DNA of 38,843 nucleotides from Verrucomicrobiota bacterium (GTDB lineage Bacteria; Verrucomicrobiota; Verrucomicrobiia; Limisphaerales; UBA9464): the NCBI GenBank assembly GCA_025363585.1, contig JANYDN010000250.1:1-38843 (forward strand). Reading direction: 5' to 3'. Both the position numbers and the translations under genes were made by a program. The notes below the pieces were generated by a model, which searched no databases, was not told the origin of the DNA, and worked only from the letters and a program-made list of their open reading frames with translations. Positions 21,501-28,557 of the stretch are shown here, piece after piece; position 1 is the stretch's first letter; each line of letters opens with the position of its first letter.

Positions 21501-22376
21501 GATCCGGATCCCGCCTTGGACGGCGAGATCCAAAGCGTGGCATTCGCGGTCGACGACACCGTGTTTCCCGCGTTGCAGGCACCGCCCTTCGCGCTCGGTT
21601 TGTCCGATGTGACGATCGGGGTCCACCGTCTCCAGGCCCACATTGTCTTCAAGGACGGGCGAACCACGGATTTGATTCCGCAAGAGATCGAGGTCCACGA
21701 GGTTCACCGGATCCCCGAGAACGATCGGTTCGACCGCGCGATCGGCTGGACGGATTCCACGGAGACTGCGTTGGGCTCGTTCATCCTGTCCACGCGGGAG
21801 CCGGGCGAGCCCAACCATTCGCTGCCGGTATTCGGCCCGGTGGACGGTGGTTCGCTTTGGTGGGATTGGACTTCTCCCGGCACGGGCGATGCCACCGTCC
21901 GGACCGATGGAAACGCGTTGGTCTCGGTTTTCGTCTACACCGGCGACTCGCTCGGGTCGCTGCTCCCCGTTGCCGCGGGTCCCCATGCCACCGCATTCCA
22001 TGCCAACCGCGAGCAGCACTACCGCATTGCCCTCGTGAGCCAGGCCACGGCGTTCTCAATGACGTTGAACGGACCGACGGCGCCGCCCACGGGACGGCTT
22101 GCCGAAGGTAGAATCATGGCCGACGGAACCTTCCGCCTCGGGGTGACGGGCAGTCCCGGTCAAAGTTTCGCGGTGCTCGTGTCCACGGATCTCGTCCGTT
22201 GGGAAATCGCGACCGTGGAGACCCTGACGGGAAGCAGCATGGAACTGGCGGAGGACGGATCGCTGGGCGACACGCAGCGATTCTATCGCTTCGTGGCGCT
22301 CGAGGATCTGGTCGAAGGCTTGACCCCGGCCGCGGTGCCTTCGGCGCTGCTGCGGCGCGTGGGAGTCGGGGAGTAA
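15600..22376 (+). CDS. Giant secreted repeat protein with degenerate metallopeptidase head
   Basis: A 2258-residue exported protein (signal: FGVVCQLFLALLSPAGSRA). About residues 27-260 resemble the reprolysin-like peptidyl-Asp metallopeptidases: 'VVDLLVAHTRGAMVEAGGG', 'VARANIVFQNSD', 'FSNPRLQYRGLPMG' and 'ADNARALDLTAPIVAKFR'. The zinc motif HExxHxxGxxH, expected before 'NLGC', reads VALSVNLGCQT, and the Met-turn region reads WGTIETDAP, so the domain is predicted to be inactive. An Ig-like domain follows, then twelve copies of a roughly 100-130-residue repeat 'ND-x-F ... EPGEP ... (W/V)W-x-WTAP ... G' starting at residues 355, 489, 610, 815, 949, 1074, 1203, 1319, 1451, 1669, 1807 and 2041. 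Further Ig-like modules sit before repeats 4, 10 and 12. The end has 'STDLVRW ... RFYRF', a tail shared with two other proteins in the window. Probable surface or extracellular adhesion/scaffold protein; no enzymatic role supported. Confidence 0.88.
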   Translation: MNRRGHFGVVCQLFLALLSPAGSRARAQEPVHVVDLLVAHTRGAMVEAGGGDALASLVDAAVARANIVFQNSDAHVRVRVSGSLAVDWEEYGNLFPSLAFLERSGPNDGPNEIVAASRDSHDADLVCLVTASTDTKQFLARPGPSETRPFSVVTIAGLRDGTRLPVALSVNLGCQTDSAHGNAASGLSFGHGYLFSIGGESWGTIETDAPHRVPLFSNPRLQYRGLPMGIPEGLPGAADNARALDLTAPIVAKFRGDAPRSIPPTITLSAPPAGITFIAGDLVPLTVSVVPGQFPVQRVDLFDRRGRIGSRTNAPYNFVWQAGPDHEDAILAIAVDATGASTAAPETSYIVKAANDGFARRILLSGDGTASVADETDATLEPGEPSPPSQAMVGSLWWTWHSPANGHLEVKLTPSVTRLRALAAYSGDWLPGLLPFAEQFGIGVVQLGFDVEAGEDVQFQVSDFLSLPLLDDPRGLVALTSTFSAAPRNDDFRRRETLVGDTDGSTVTLAGASHEAGEIPGRSAWWTWTAPADGVATWSSGSVTECIAMGVYTGIDPGGFRTIAENYCGAARFMAFKDQTYQLSATLPGGSPDPNQQLSLRISLHPHATNDEPYSPAQLVGDHAQLSGDLGSGTADSPASLNNPSTLWWRWIPATNGLALLRDGNGLDFKPYLPGQPPSPAPTLQPARDDGTVFPVSGGTPYLILAAGDASRAMTAVSASLRLSTVRITEPAAGAEAIDSGPVAMAIESTPVDGTLASVEFRVDGSPVGRLTKAPWRFPWMNPVGGNHVLSVFATNTDGDELAVAPVPFGVRPANDRFDLATPLAGTHLLLNAASRGATLEPREPPAGFNFNGTTWWRWTAPSNGLLRLGLSLSADQKGHQQEVAVFTGDALGALAAAPLRARSGTVFDTRVIGGITYDIRVASTAIAWDVSRFGPAQLGLDFIGQPENDNYANATAVVGTPVDFAADTTAASAEPNEKDANGQFASTSVWWKWTAPITRAVVLGIQGQPEIPRVSVFQTPRIPIASNVSVVADRDTNLIFTATEGITYYIAADGLNTASTVRLRLEQKTLSPNDDPDHAIAITLAPGILETQVTGDNRWAVRTTDEPSDYIHGVWYRFDAPQRGSISVSVRSPDTIARLGIYKGGPGAWTRLARSNNDDPYSALRVNVEAGESYFIEVGTQSTQKVGGLFTLTIDFGARSPNDDFASRIQLAGSDVKFEGTPLGATHEAGIPPVAGDLRTDIWYEWKAPIAGLARVTSVPELSGAVLMVYAGTDPAHFREVSSAGWSVRAGDSAFLRFIGDFPYTFHAQLAVSPAPSNDDFAARELLTGDAVAFSGAIQAATREPGEPSHGPALAGYGHTVWYSWTAPASGTATLETIITNNAVRAAVYEGSALADLKPVPFGGTNAIGSFRVEAGKTYQLAIDGQLSNYVPPPAIEFASRLAMVARPANDDFAARQPFTTTRNFGEQEYRGEIFADLRGATAEPGEPGHVATNRPASRSVWYSYVPPVDGYLITASVGTAVLYQGASLQELVRAEIGPFGNWVVSAGVPYALAVDSDQAGVVRVVPLLEPWVTAEIVSPFDGVRRNSTSLTLAVNFTDTRPFNIDATVLADGVAIFNTNKFGYPHLVTVANLAPGLHEFVAVAHLSNGHGATSAPVHVTITSAPPTNDAFANRVKLTGAHLNLTGFDGLNATSEPGEPLALPFGAGETTWWEWTAPTNGWVRLDAMSDGSVPIVGIYRGNTVSELTRVGSHWDNYASDHRVPPRSYPVRNGEAYQIQVDFPPSSLGPPASRDIRFYAQETEAPPNDDFVHRTHLTGSSVGDPAVLNTGTAEPGEPDNGGTALNRTLWWTWTAPNDGQVDLQPLLSMTDPNGFPTVRPPNAPPPVLAVFTGDHLDQLHPVARDTNGGTVRLRVQSGVAYQIQFGEPDGSDSYFFVAGLRLGFTTLHWAEPSRRDLDQGDPIALQTSDPDPALDGEIQSVAFAVDDTVFPALQAPPFALGLSDVTIGVHRLQAHIVFKDGRTTDLIPQEIEVHEVHRIPENDRFDRAIGWTDSTETALGSFILSTREPGEPNHSLPVFGPVDGGSLWWDWTSPGTGDATVRTDGNALVSVFVYTGDSLGSLLPVAAGPHATAFHANREQHYRIALVSQATAFSMTLNGPTAPPTGRLAEGRIMADGTFRLGVTGSPGQSFAVLVSTDLVRWEIATVETLTGSSMELAEDGSLGDTQRFYRFVALEDLVEGLTPAAVPSALLRRVGVGE

Positions 22377-22403
22377 AGACGGCCGGTTTGCCCGGTCTCC
22401 CCA

Positions 22404-23882
22404 TCACTGCAACGGCCCGGGCAACCGCTCGACCGCCGCCTTGAATTCCTCGAGGCGCTTGCCCATCGCGGCGCGTGTCAGGCTCGAGTCAAACACCCCG
22501 CCCGCCGCCGCCTTCAGGTCGTGCAGCACCACGCAGTACTCGCCGTTGGCCATTACGCCCAGAACCTCGCCGGACTTCGCCAACACCAAGTCGCCCGCCG
22601 TCGGCGAGAACTCCCCGAATAACCGGCTCAGGATCTTGGTTTTCATCCGCACGTAGTTCGGTGTCCGCGCGTCCACCCGAAACTCGACCTCGCCGTAGTA
22701 CTTCCCGCCGCGGCTCACCAACACGGCCTCCGTGAATTTCAACGGGTTCTTTGCGAGCGGGTACACCCGCACGCCGGACTTCGCCACCGACGCCCCGTCC
22801 ACGCCCACGACCACCGCGCGCGGATCGACCGCCAGCAATTCGACCGGACCCGCAGTCATCTCGCCGCCGCGGCCCACCACCCGCGCGCCAAAGCGATCCA
22901 TGCCGAAGCCCGGGATGCCCAGCGTCAACGGAGTGTCGTTCAGATGGAGCAGCACGTTCGTCCGCGTGCCGTCGGTCACGAGCACCGTCGAGGAATCCTT
23001 CTGGCGCTGGCCCGACCCGATCAACGCCGCGCCGATGCCGCCCACGGCGACCTGCACGCGGTTGGTGAGGAAATCGTTGAAGATCAGGTTGGCGTTGATG
23101 GGGATGCTGTCGTGGATCTCCTGTTTCAACTCCTGCTTGAGTTCCTCGGAACGCGCCGCGAGTTGGGTGACGCCCGACGCAAGGGTCGCGGCCTGCGTCG
23201 CCAGCCGGTCTTTCTCCACCTGTACCCGGTTCACCTGTTGCTTCAGGTCGGTGACGTTGTCCTTCAGCAGGTTCTTCTCCGCCTCCGCGACCTTCACGGC
23301 CGCATTGAGGTCCGAGATCTTCGTCTCCGCCTCGCGCTTGGCTTTCTCGACGGCCGCCAACGCCTCCTGCTGTTGTTGAAGGATCGTCTTCTCGCCCGCC
23401 AACGAATCGAGCAACCGCCGCTTCTCGGCCTCCGCCGCGCGCAGCGTGTCCGCAACGACCCCGCGCGCGTGCTCGGAATCCGTGAGCTTCTGCTGCGCGT
23501 CCGCGAGGCGTTGCTGCGCCTGCGCCGCCTTCTCCGCCGTGCGCGCGAGTTTCTCGCCGAGCTCGAGCGTCGAGGCCTGTATCTGGTTGAAGTTGGTCGA
23601 CGTCTGCCGTTGTTGTTCCTCCAGCGTCTTCAACCGCGCGTCGCGCTCGGTGACCTCCGCCTTCCATTGGGTCGAGACCCGGTCCCGCGCCGCGCGCTCG
23701 TCCTCCAGCGCGGATTTCATCGACGCCACCAACTCGGCCGATGCCGCGCGGTCGGCCGCGATCACCACCTCGGCGGGCGACGGGCGCGACGCCTCCCGCG
23801 GTTCCGTCGCGTCCCACCGCGTCAGCGCGAGCAGGTTCAGCAACAGGAAGTCGCAGATGATCAGCAGCAGCGTCTTGTTCAT
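22404..23882 (-). CDS. Membrane-anchored coiled-coil protein of unknown function
   Basis: Not recognised as a named family. The 492-residue protein starts with a short hydrophobic anchor (MNKTLLLIICDFLLLNLLAL). A long coiled coil covers about residues 45-255, rich in E, A, K, Q and R ('KLARTAEKAAQAQQRLADAQ', 'DNVTDLKQQVNRVQVEKDRL'). A globular beta-rich C-terminal domain of about 220 residues follows ('NANLIFNDFLTNRVQVAVGG', 'STVLVTDGTRTNVLLHLNDT', 'AGDLVLAKSGEVLGVMANGE'). The last segment faintly recalls the serine loop of trypsin-like proteases, but with GDLV where GDSG would be, so any protease fold would be inactive; this is speculation. It is the last gene of a probable five-gene run, 33 bases after a polytopic membrane protein that may be its partner. 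Confidence 0.85.
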   Translation of the reverse strand: MNKTLLLIICDFLLLNLLALTRWDATEPREASRPSPAEVVIAADRAASAELVASMKSALEDERAARDRVSTQWKAEVTERDARLKTLEEQQRQTSTNFNQIQASTLELGEKLARTAEKAAQAQQRLADAQQKLTDSEHARGVVADTLRAAEAEKRRLLDSLAGEKTILQQQQEALAAVEKAKREAETKISDLNAAVKVAEAEKNLLKDNVTDLKQQVNRVQVEKDRLATQAATLASGVTQLAARSEELKQELKQEIHDSIPINANLIFNDFLTNRVQVAVGGIGAALIGSGQRQKDSSTVLVTDGTRTNVLLHLNDTPLTLGIPGFGMDRFGARVVGRGGEMTAGPVELLAVDPRAVVVGVDGASVAKSGVRVYPLAKNPLKFTEAVLVSRGGKYYGEVEFRVDARTPNYVRMKTKILSRLFGEFSPTAGDLVLAKSGEVLGVMANGEYCVVLHDLKAAAGGVFDSSLTRAAMGKRLEEFKAAVERLPGPLQ

Positions 23883-23915
23883 CTTCGGATGGGACTCGGA
23901 TTCGGGCGATCCCGC

Positions 23916-25520
23916 CTAGGATCCGGCCTCGAGGATGACGCGGCGTTTGGTGGGGCGCACGTGGCGGATCTTCACGAACGCCACGGTGATGATGCCCATG
24001 AGGTTCGACGAATACGCCGCGAGGAGGTTGGCCTCGACGACGTGCAGCACCTGTAGAACCAGCGCGGTCGCGGTGCCGGCGATGCCGACGTAGAGCCCGG
24101 CGTCGAAAAGGTTGTCCTCGTTCTCGAGCAACCGCAGTCGCACGAGCGGGGGTTCGTCGAGTTCCGCGATCTCGTCGATCTTGCGCCGGCAGACCACGTA
24201 GACCGTGACCTGCAGGGCGGCGAAAATCCCGATGGTGATCAGCGTGGCTGGATCCATGAATGCCTGGTTTCGTGCCGTCGGGCTTTTCGCGGGGGACGAA
24301 AGGCCGGCGACGGCGAGTTGGATTTGGTATTTCGGTTGGGGACCCATGCGCGGCGGCGAGGGTTCCCCGGCGGCGACGAGCAATCCCGAGACCATGAGGG
24401 CGGTGCCCGCGCGCGCGCCCCAGGACCATGCCCCGGATTTCGGACGCGCGCCTACCGGCCCGGCCAGGAACCCCATTCCCGCCAACGCCGATACCACCGC
24501 GAAAAGAACAAGGCCGCCGCGGGCCGCCATCGCGCCCCACGGCGAAACCATGGCCCATCGCGCCGCGAACGACGGCGTCCAACCTCCGGACAACACCGGA
24601 CGCCCGTCGGCCACCAGTACCCGCAACGCGCCCGTGCCCAACCCAAGCGCCTTCCGCAGTCCCGCCCTGCCCGGCTCGCCTTGGTCAAGCAATTGGTTTG
24701 CCACGCCGGCCGGGTCCGTCCCCAACACCGCCGCCGAATACAACACCGGCAAGTCCGCCGGAAACGCCTTCGCCGCGAGCGCGAACCGCGCGAACGACCG
24801 CGCGTCGGGCGTGACGCCCACCAACCGCACCAACGCCGACCATTCGAGCCGGCGTCCGGTGACGACCAGATTCAGGTACCAGTCTTCCAATTCGTCGTTC
24901 GCTTCCGTGGCCGCGCGTTCCGCCAACCGCCGCAAATCCGCCGCCAGCGACGGCGACAGCACCTCGCGCTCGTGCATCAGTGCCGTCAGAAGAATCGCCG
25001 CCTCGAGCGGTTGCCCGCCGGGTTTGTCTGCCGCGACGAAACGCCGGACCGGCATCGAACGCGTTCGCAGCAATGCCTGGGTTCCCGGTGAACGCGAGCC
25101 GGCGAGGAACGCCGCCGTCGCCTGGCGACCCGCCTCCGGCAGGATCCAGTCGAACGCCGCGGGCACGTTCGTCCCGAACCCCGCGAGCCCTTTTGAAATG
25201 GCCGGGGCCAACGCCGGATCGAAATCCAGGCGCGCCGCGCTTCCGCCGGCGGCGACCGACGCGATGCGACCGGCCTCGACGCCCCCCACCTCGCCCGCCG
25301 CGCGCGCGAACCACCGCGCGGCGCCCGGTTGGTCGTGCCGAACCGCGTCCGTCACCGCTTCCAAAAGCCCGGGAGTCCCGCGCGCCGCGACCACCAGCAC
25401 CTCGGGATGCAGCGAGCGCACCCGCGCGGGAATGAGCCACGCCGCGGCGAACGCGAGCACGGCGAGCCCAAGCGCCGCGACGCCGCGCGTCGTGGGATCG
25501 GATCTCGTCGTGGTTTCCAT
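23916..25520 (-). CDS. Polytopic membrane protein of unknown function
   Basis: No family recognised. The 534-residue protein has one N-terminal membrane helix (VAALGLAVLAFAAAWLIPA) and then a roughly 280-residue soluble, mostly helical region ('RLAERAATEANDELEDWYLN', 'ARFALAAKAFPADLPVLYSA'). Further hydrophobic helices follow (GGLVLFAVVSALAGMGFLA, ARAGTALMVSGLLVAAG, LITIGIFAALQVTVYVVC, GLYVGIAGTATALVLQVLHV, NLLAAYSSNLMGIITVAFV). A basic stretch near the end (IRHVRPTKRRVILEAGS) is probably cytoplasmic. The start is ATG at 25520; the open frame continues upstream but lacks a convincing start. It lies between the MFS transporter (73-base gap) and the coiled-coil protein (33-base gap), suggesting co-transcription and a functional pairing with the latter. 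Confidence 0.82.
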   Translation of the reverse strand: METTTRSDPTTRGVAALGLAVLAFAAAWLIPARVRSLHPEVLVVAARGTPGLLEAVTDAVRHDQPGAARWFARAAGEVGGVEAGRIASVAAGGSAARLDFDPALAPAISKGLAGFGTNVPAAFDWILPEAGRQATAAFLAGSRSPGTQALLRTRSMPVRRFVAADKPGGQPLEAAILLTALMHEREVLSPSLAADLRRLAERAATEANDELEDWYLNLVVTGRRLEWSALVRLVGVTPDARSFARFALAAKAFPADLPVLYSAAVLGTDPAGVANQLLDQGEPGRAGLRKALGLGTGALRVLVADGRPVLSGGWTPSFAARWAMVSPWGAMAARGGLVLFAVVSALAGMGFLAGPVGARPKSGAWSWGARAGTALMVSGLLVAAGEPSPPRMGPQPKYQIQLAVAGLSSPAKSPTARNQAFMDPATLITIGIFAALQVTVYVVCRRKIDEIAELDEPPLVRLRLLENEDNLFDAGLYVGIAGTATALVLQVLHVVEANLLAAYSSNLMGIITVAFVKIRHVRPTKRRVILEAGS

Positions 25521-25593
25521 TCGATCGATGTCCCGGTGACTTTGTCCTGACCCGACGCCCCCGGTCCGCATTCAGCGCATTTCCCGGGACGCT

Positions 25594-27201
25594 TCAGTGC
25601 GCGACGCCGCGGTCTTCCTCGGGCAACGGCTCGCCTCGGGTCTCCGGCGCAAACGGGAGCGCCGCCATCCCGATCAGGAACACCGCGCACATCGTGACGC
25701 CCGCCCAGCGCATCGGCTCCGCCTTGTCCTTGAACACCACGCCCGTGAGGATGCCGAGCGCCGCGGGGCCGCTTGCCGCGACGAACCTGCCGACATTGTA
25801 GCAAAAACTGGTCCCCGTGCTGCGCAGCCGCGTCGGGAACAATTCGGGGAAATACAACGCGTAGCCGCCGAACAACGACAATTGGCCGAAGCCCATGAGC
25901 GGGATCATCCAGAAATCCGCGTAGGTCCGGAGGCTCGAGAACACCAGGAGGGTCGTGCCCATCGCCGCGCACAGCGCCACCGCGAACGCGGGCCGGCGTC
26001 CGACCCGTTGCGCCAGCAAACCAAACCCGTACACGCCGAAGAACGATCCGAGATTCTGGATCATCGACGTCACCCCGGCCGCAAACGTCAGTTTGCCCGG
26101 GATCAATTCCTTCGCGATCCCGTCCGCGATGAACTTTTTCTCGAGCACCGATCGCACGAGGTCGAAGCTGAAAAAACCGATGCCCCACACGCCGATCACG
26201 CCGGACAACGCGAGCAACAAACCGACGACGGCGCGGCGCCGGTAACGGATGTCGCCGCCGCCGGCGAACACCGTCCGCAGGCCAAACGCCAACGCCACCA
26301 CGGCGAATCCGGCAACGACGCCGTGCTTCGCCAACTTGGCGTCCGGACCCAATCCCAGCAGGCCTTGCACGGTGGCCAACGGGACGAGGAACGCCACGAG
26401 GATGCCGGCGAGCAACACGAGTCCCGCGATCGCCGAGGGCGTTCGCCATCGCGGGTTGCCGAACAATTCGCCGTAATCCCCCAACGATTTGCCGGCGGTC
26501 GCGCGGGACTTCACCCAGACCTCGGGCTCCTTGAGTCCGCGCCGCACGAACACGACGAGGATCGCCGGCAAGGCGCCGACGAGGAACATCCAGCGCCAGG
26601 ATTTCATCCCGAAGACGATTCCGCCGACGCCCGATTGCTCGAGCTTGCCCAGCGTCATGCTGGTGATGGCGGCGGTGATGTTGCCCACCGTCGACAATGC
26701 CTGGAGCAAACTCAGCGCGTAGGGACGCGCCGGCGACGGCATCACTTCCGCCACGAGCGCGACGCCGACCGCGAACTCGCCGCCGACACCCAGTCCGGTG
26801 ATGAAACGGAACAGCGCGAAATCCCAGAAGTGCGTCGCCAACGCGCTCAAACCCGTGCAACCCGAGTACAACAAAATCGTGACGAGCATGGTCTTCGCGC
26901 GGCCCCAGCGGTCGCCGAGCACGCCGAAGATCAATCCCCCGGTCGCCCATCCGAGCAGGAAAATCGAGGTGGCGTAGCCGCCGAACTCTCCGACCTCGGC
27001 GGGCGTCGGGGCCCTTCCGCCGTTGCCCGCCGCCAGCAAATCCTTCATCGCGGGCACGCGCGCCAGGTTGAACAACTGCTGGTCCATGCAGTCCAGCAAC
27101 CAACCCAGCGACGCCACCACCAACACGAACCACTGGTAGCGCCCGAGCAGTTTCCACCACCGGAAACCCGGATCCGCCGCGGATGCATTCGGTGAACTCA
27201 T
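25594..27201 (-). CDS. MFS transporter
   Basis: A 535-residue major facilitator superfamily permease in the inner membrane. Motif A between TM2 and TM3 is present (GVLGDRWGRAKTM), with 'WLLDCMDQQLFNLARVPAM' in TM1, 'RFITGLGVGGEFAVGVALVA' in TM4 and 'YFPELFPTRLRSTGTSFCYN' in the second half, the plan of the sugar/organic-acid symporter group. A central extension between the halves includes extra hydrophobic segments (TPSAIAGLVLLAGILVAFLV), making it longer than the usual 400-450 residues. Substrate cannot be read from the sequence. Start ATG at 27201 follows the DUF1501 gene by 53 bases. The neighbours suggest uptake linked to polymer or aromatic degradation, but this is inference. Confidence 0.93.
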   Translation of the reverse strand: MSSPNASAADPGFRWWKLLGRYQWFVLVVASLGWLLDCMDQQLFNLARVPAMKDLLAAGNGGRAPTPAEVGEFGGYATSIFLLGWATGGLIFGVLGDRWGRAKTMLVTILLYSGCTGLSALATHFWDFALFRFITGLGVGGEFAVGVALVAEVMPSPARPYALSLLQALSTVGNITAAITSMTLGKLEQSGVGGIVFGMKSWRWMFLVGALPAILVVFVRRGLKEPEVWVKSRATAGKSLGDYGELFGNPRWRTPSAIAGLVLLAGILVAFLVPLATVQGLLGLGPDAKLAKHGVVAGFAVVALAFGLRTVFAGGGDIRYRRRAVVGLLLALSGVIGVWGIGFFSFDLVRSVLEKKFIADGIAKELIPGKLTFAAGVTSMIQNLGSFFGVYGFGLLAQRVGRRPAFAVALCAAMGTTLLVFSSLRTYADFWMIPLMGFGQLSLFGGYALYFPELFPTRLRSTGTSFCYNVGRFVAASGPAALGILTGVVFKDKAEPMRWAGVTMCAVFLIGMAALPFAPETRGEPLPEEDRGVAH

Positions 27202-27254
27202 GGAATGCACGGAGGGTGACGTCGCGCGCCTGCGACCGCCAAGCATCGATTCCG

Positions 27255-28556
27255 TCAACCGCGCAACAAACCCTCGATCACCCGCCCGTCGCTCAGCGCG
27301 ATCGGACGTCCCACCGGCGTGCGGATCTCCTTGCGTGGATCCAATCCCAGCGCGTGCTGGATCGTCGCGTGCAGGTCCTGCACCGCCACCGGATCCTTCG
27401 GGTCGCGCTTCTCCCCCAACGGATCGGTCCCGCCGAGCACGCGCCCGCCGCGGATTCCGCCGCCCGCCAACGCGACGCTGAACCCGTGCGGCCAATGGTC
27501 GCGCCCTTCCAACGGGTTGACCTTCGGCGTCCGCCCGAATTCCCCGCCGCACAGGACGATCGTCGAATCGAGCAACCCGCGCGCCTTCAGGTCCCGCAGC
27601 AACGCCGAGAAGGCCGGGTCGAGGACCTCCACGCGGGCGCGTTGCGCCGGGTGGTTGCGCGCGTGCGTGTCCCAACCGCCGAGCGTCACTTCCACGCAGC
27701 GCACGCCCCTCTCGATCAACCGCAACGCCGCGAGGCAACCGCGTCCGAACGGCGTGTCCCCGTACGCCGCGCGTTCCGAGGCCGGCACCCGGTTCACGTC
27801 GAACGCCTCCAACTGCGCCGAGTCCATCACCCGCGTGGCGCGCTCCGTCGTGCGCGCGTGCACCGCCGCCCCGATGTCCGCGTCCCGGATGCGTCCCGCG
27901 GCGAACGCGCGGTCGACCACGGACACGTCGTCCAACCGCGCCGCCATTTTTTCCCGCGCGACGCGCCGCTCCACGTCCTGCACGGGCTCCTTCGGATCGC
28001 GGATCTGGAACGCGTCGTACTGCGCCCCCAGGAAGCCGCCGCGCGCCGGCCATTGGTCCGGCAGGATCGAAACGTGCCGCGGGATGTCCAAGCCGGCGTC
28101 CTCCGTCTCGTGGCAGATCACGGCGCCGATCGACGGGTGCACCAGCGTCGGGTTCGGGCGATAGCCCGATTTCATCGTGTACACCGCGCGTTCGTGGTCC
28201 GCCTCCTTGCTCACCAACGACCGCACCAGCGCGACGTCCGACATCCGTTCGGCAAGGCGTTCGAATCCGTCGGCCAACTCGATTTCTGGAACCGCCGTGC
28301 GGATCGACCGCGTGCCGTGGGCGATCACGGTGCCCGGATGCGGATCGAAGGTCTCCAACTGGCTCGGCCCTCCCGCCATCCAGAGGATGATCACCGAACG
28401 CGCCGGCTTGCCGCGGGGTTCGCGTTCCGCCGCGCGCGCCAGCAGGGTCGCCACCGGGCCCAGCCACGCGAGACCCGCGACCGTTCCCCAACGGAGCAAG
28501 GTCCGCCTCGGGAAATGCGCCGCCGACCCGCAACCGTCGTGTCCCCCGGTTTTCAT
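27255..28556 (-). CDS. DUF1501 protein, Tat-exported
   Basis: A 433-residue DUF1501 protein, a family abundant in Planctomycetota and Verrucomicrobiota and related to the sulfatase/alkaline-phosphatase fold. The N-terminus carries a twin-arginine signal (FPRRTLLRWGTVAGLAWLGP). Family blocks are clear: 'SVIILWMAGGPSQLETFDPH', 'LVRSLVSKEADHERAVYTMK', 'VHPSIGAVICHETED', 'WDTHARNH', 'LCGGEFGRTPKVN' and the end 'VQDLHATIQHALGLDP'. Biochemical function is unknown; the family almost always pairs with DUF1549/DUF1553 proteins, as here. The ATG at 28556 follows the upstream stop by one base, so the two are translated from one mRNA. Expected location is the periplasm. Confidence 0.95.
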   Translation of the reverse strand: MKTGGHDGCGSAAHFPRRTLLRWGTVAGLAWLGPVATLLARAAEREPRGKPARSVIILWMAGGPSQLETFDPHPGTVIAHGTRSIRTAVPEIELADGFERLAERMSDVALVRSLVSKEADHERAVYTMKSGYRPNPTLVHPSIGAVICHETEDAGLDIPRHVSILPDQWPARGGFLGAQYDAFQIRDPKEPVQDVERRVAREKMAARLDDVSVVDRAFAAGRIRDADIGAAVHARTTERATRVMDSAQLEAFDVNRVPASERAAYGDTPFGRGCLAALRLIERGVRCVEVTLGGWDTHARNHPAQRARVEVLDPAFSALLRDLKARGLLDSTIVLCGGEFGRTPKVNPLEGRDHWPHGFSVALAGGGIRGGRVLGGTDPLGEKRDPKDPVAVQDLHATIQHALGLDPRKEIRTPVGRPIALSDGRVIEGLLRG

Positions 28557-28557
28557 C

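Noticed and set aside
22377-22403. Terminator between the convergent genes at 22376 and 22404
   Set aside because: Only a 4-bp CCGG stem with no T tract is present; too weak to call.
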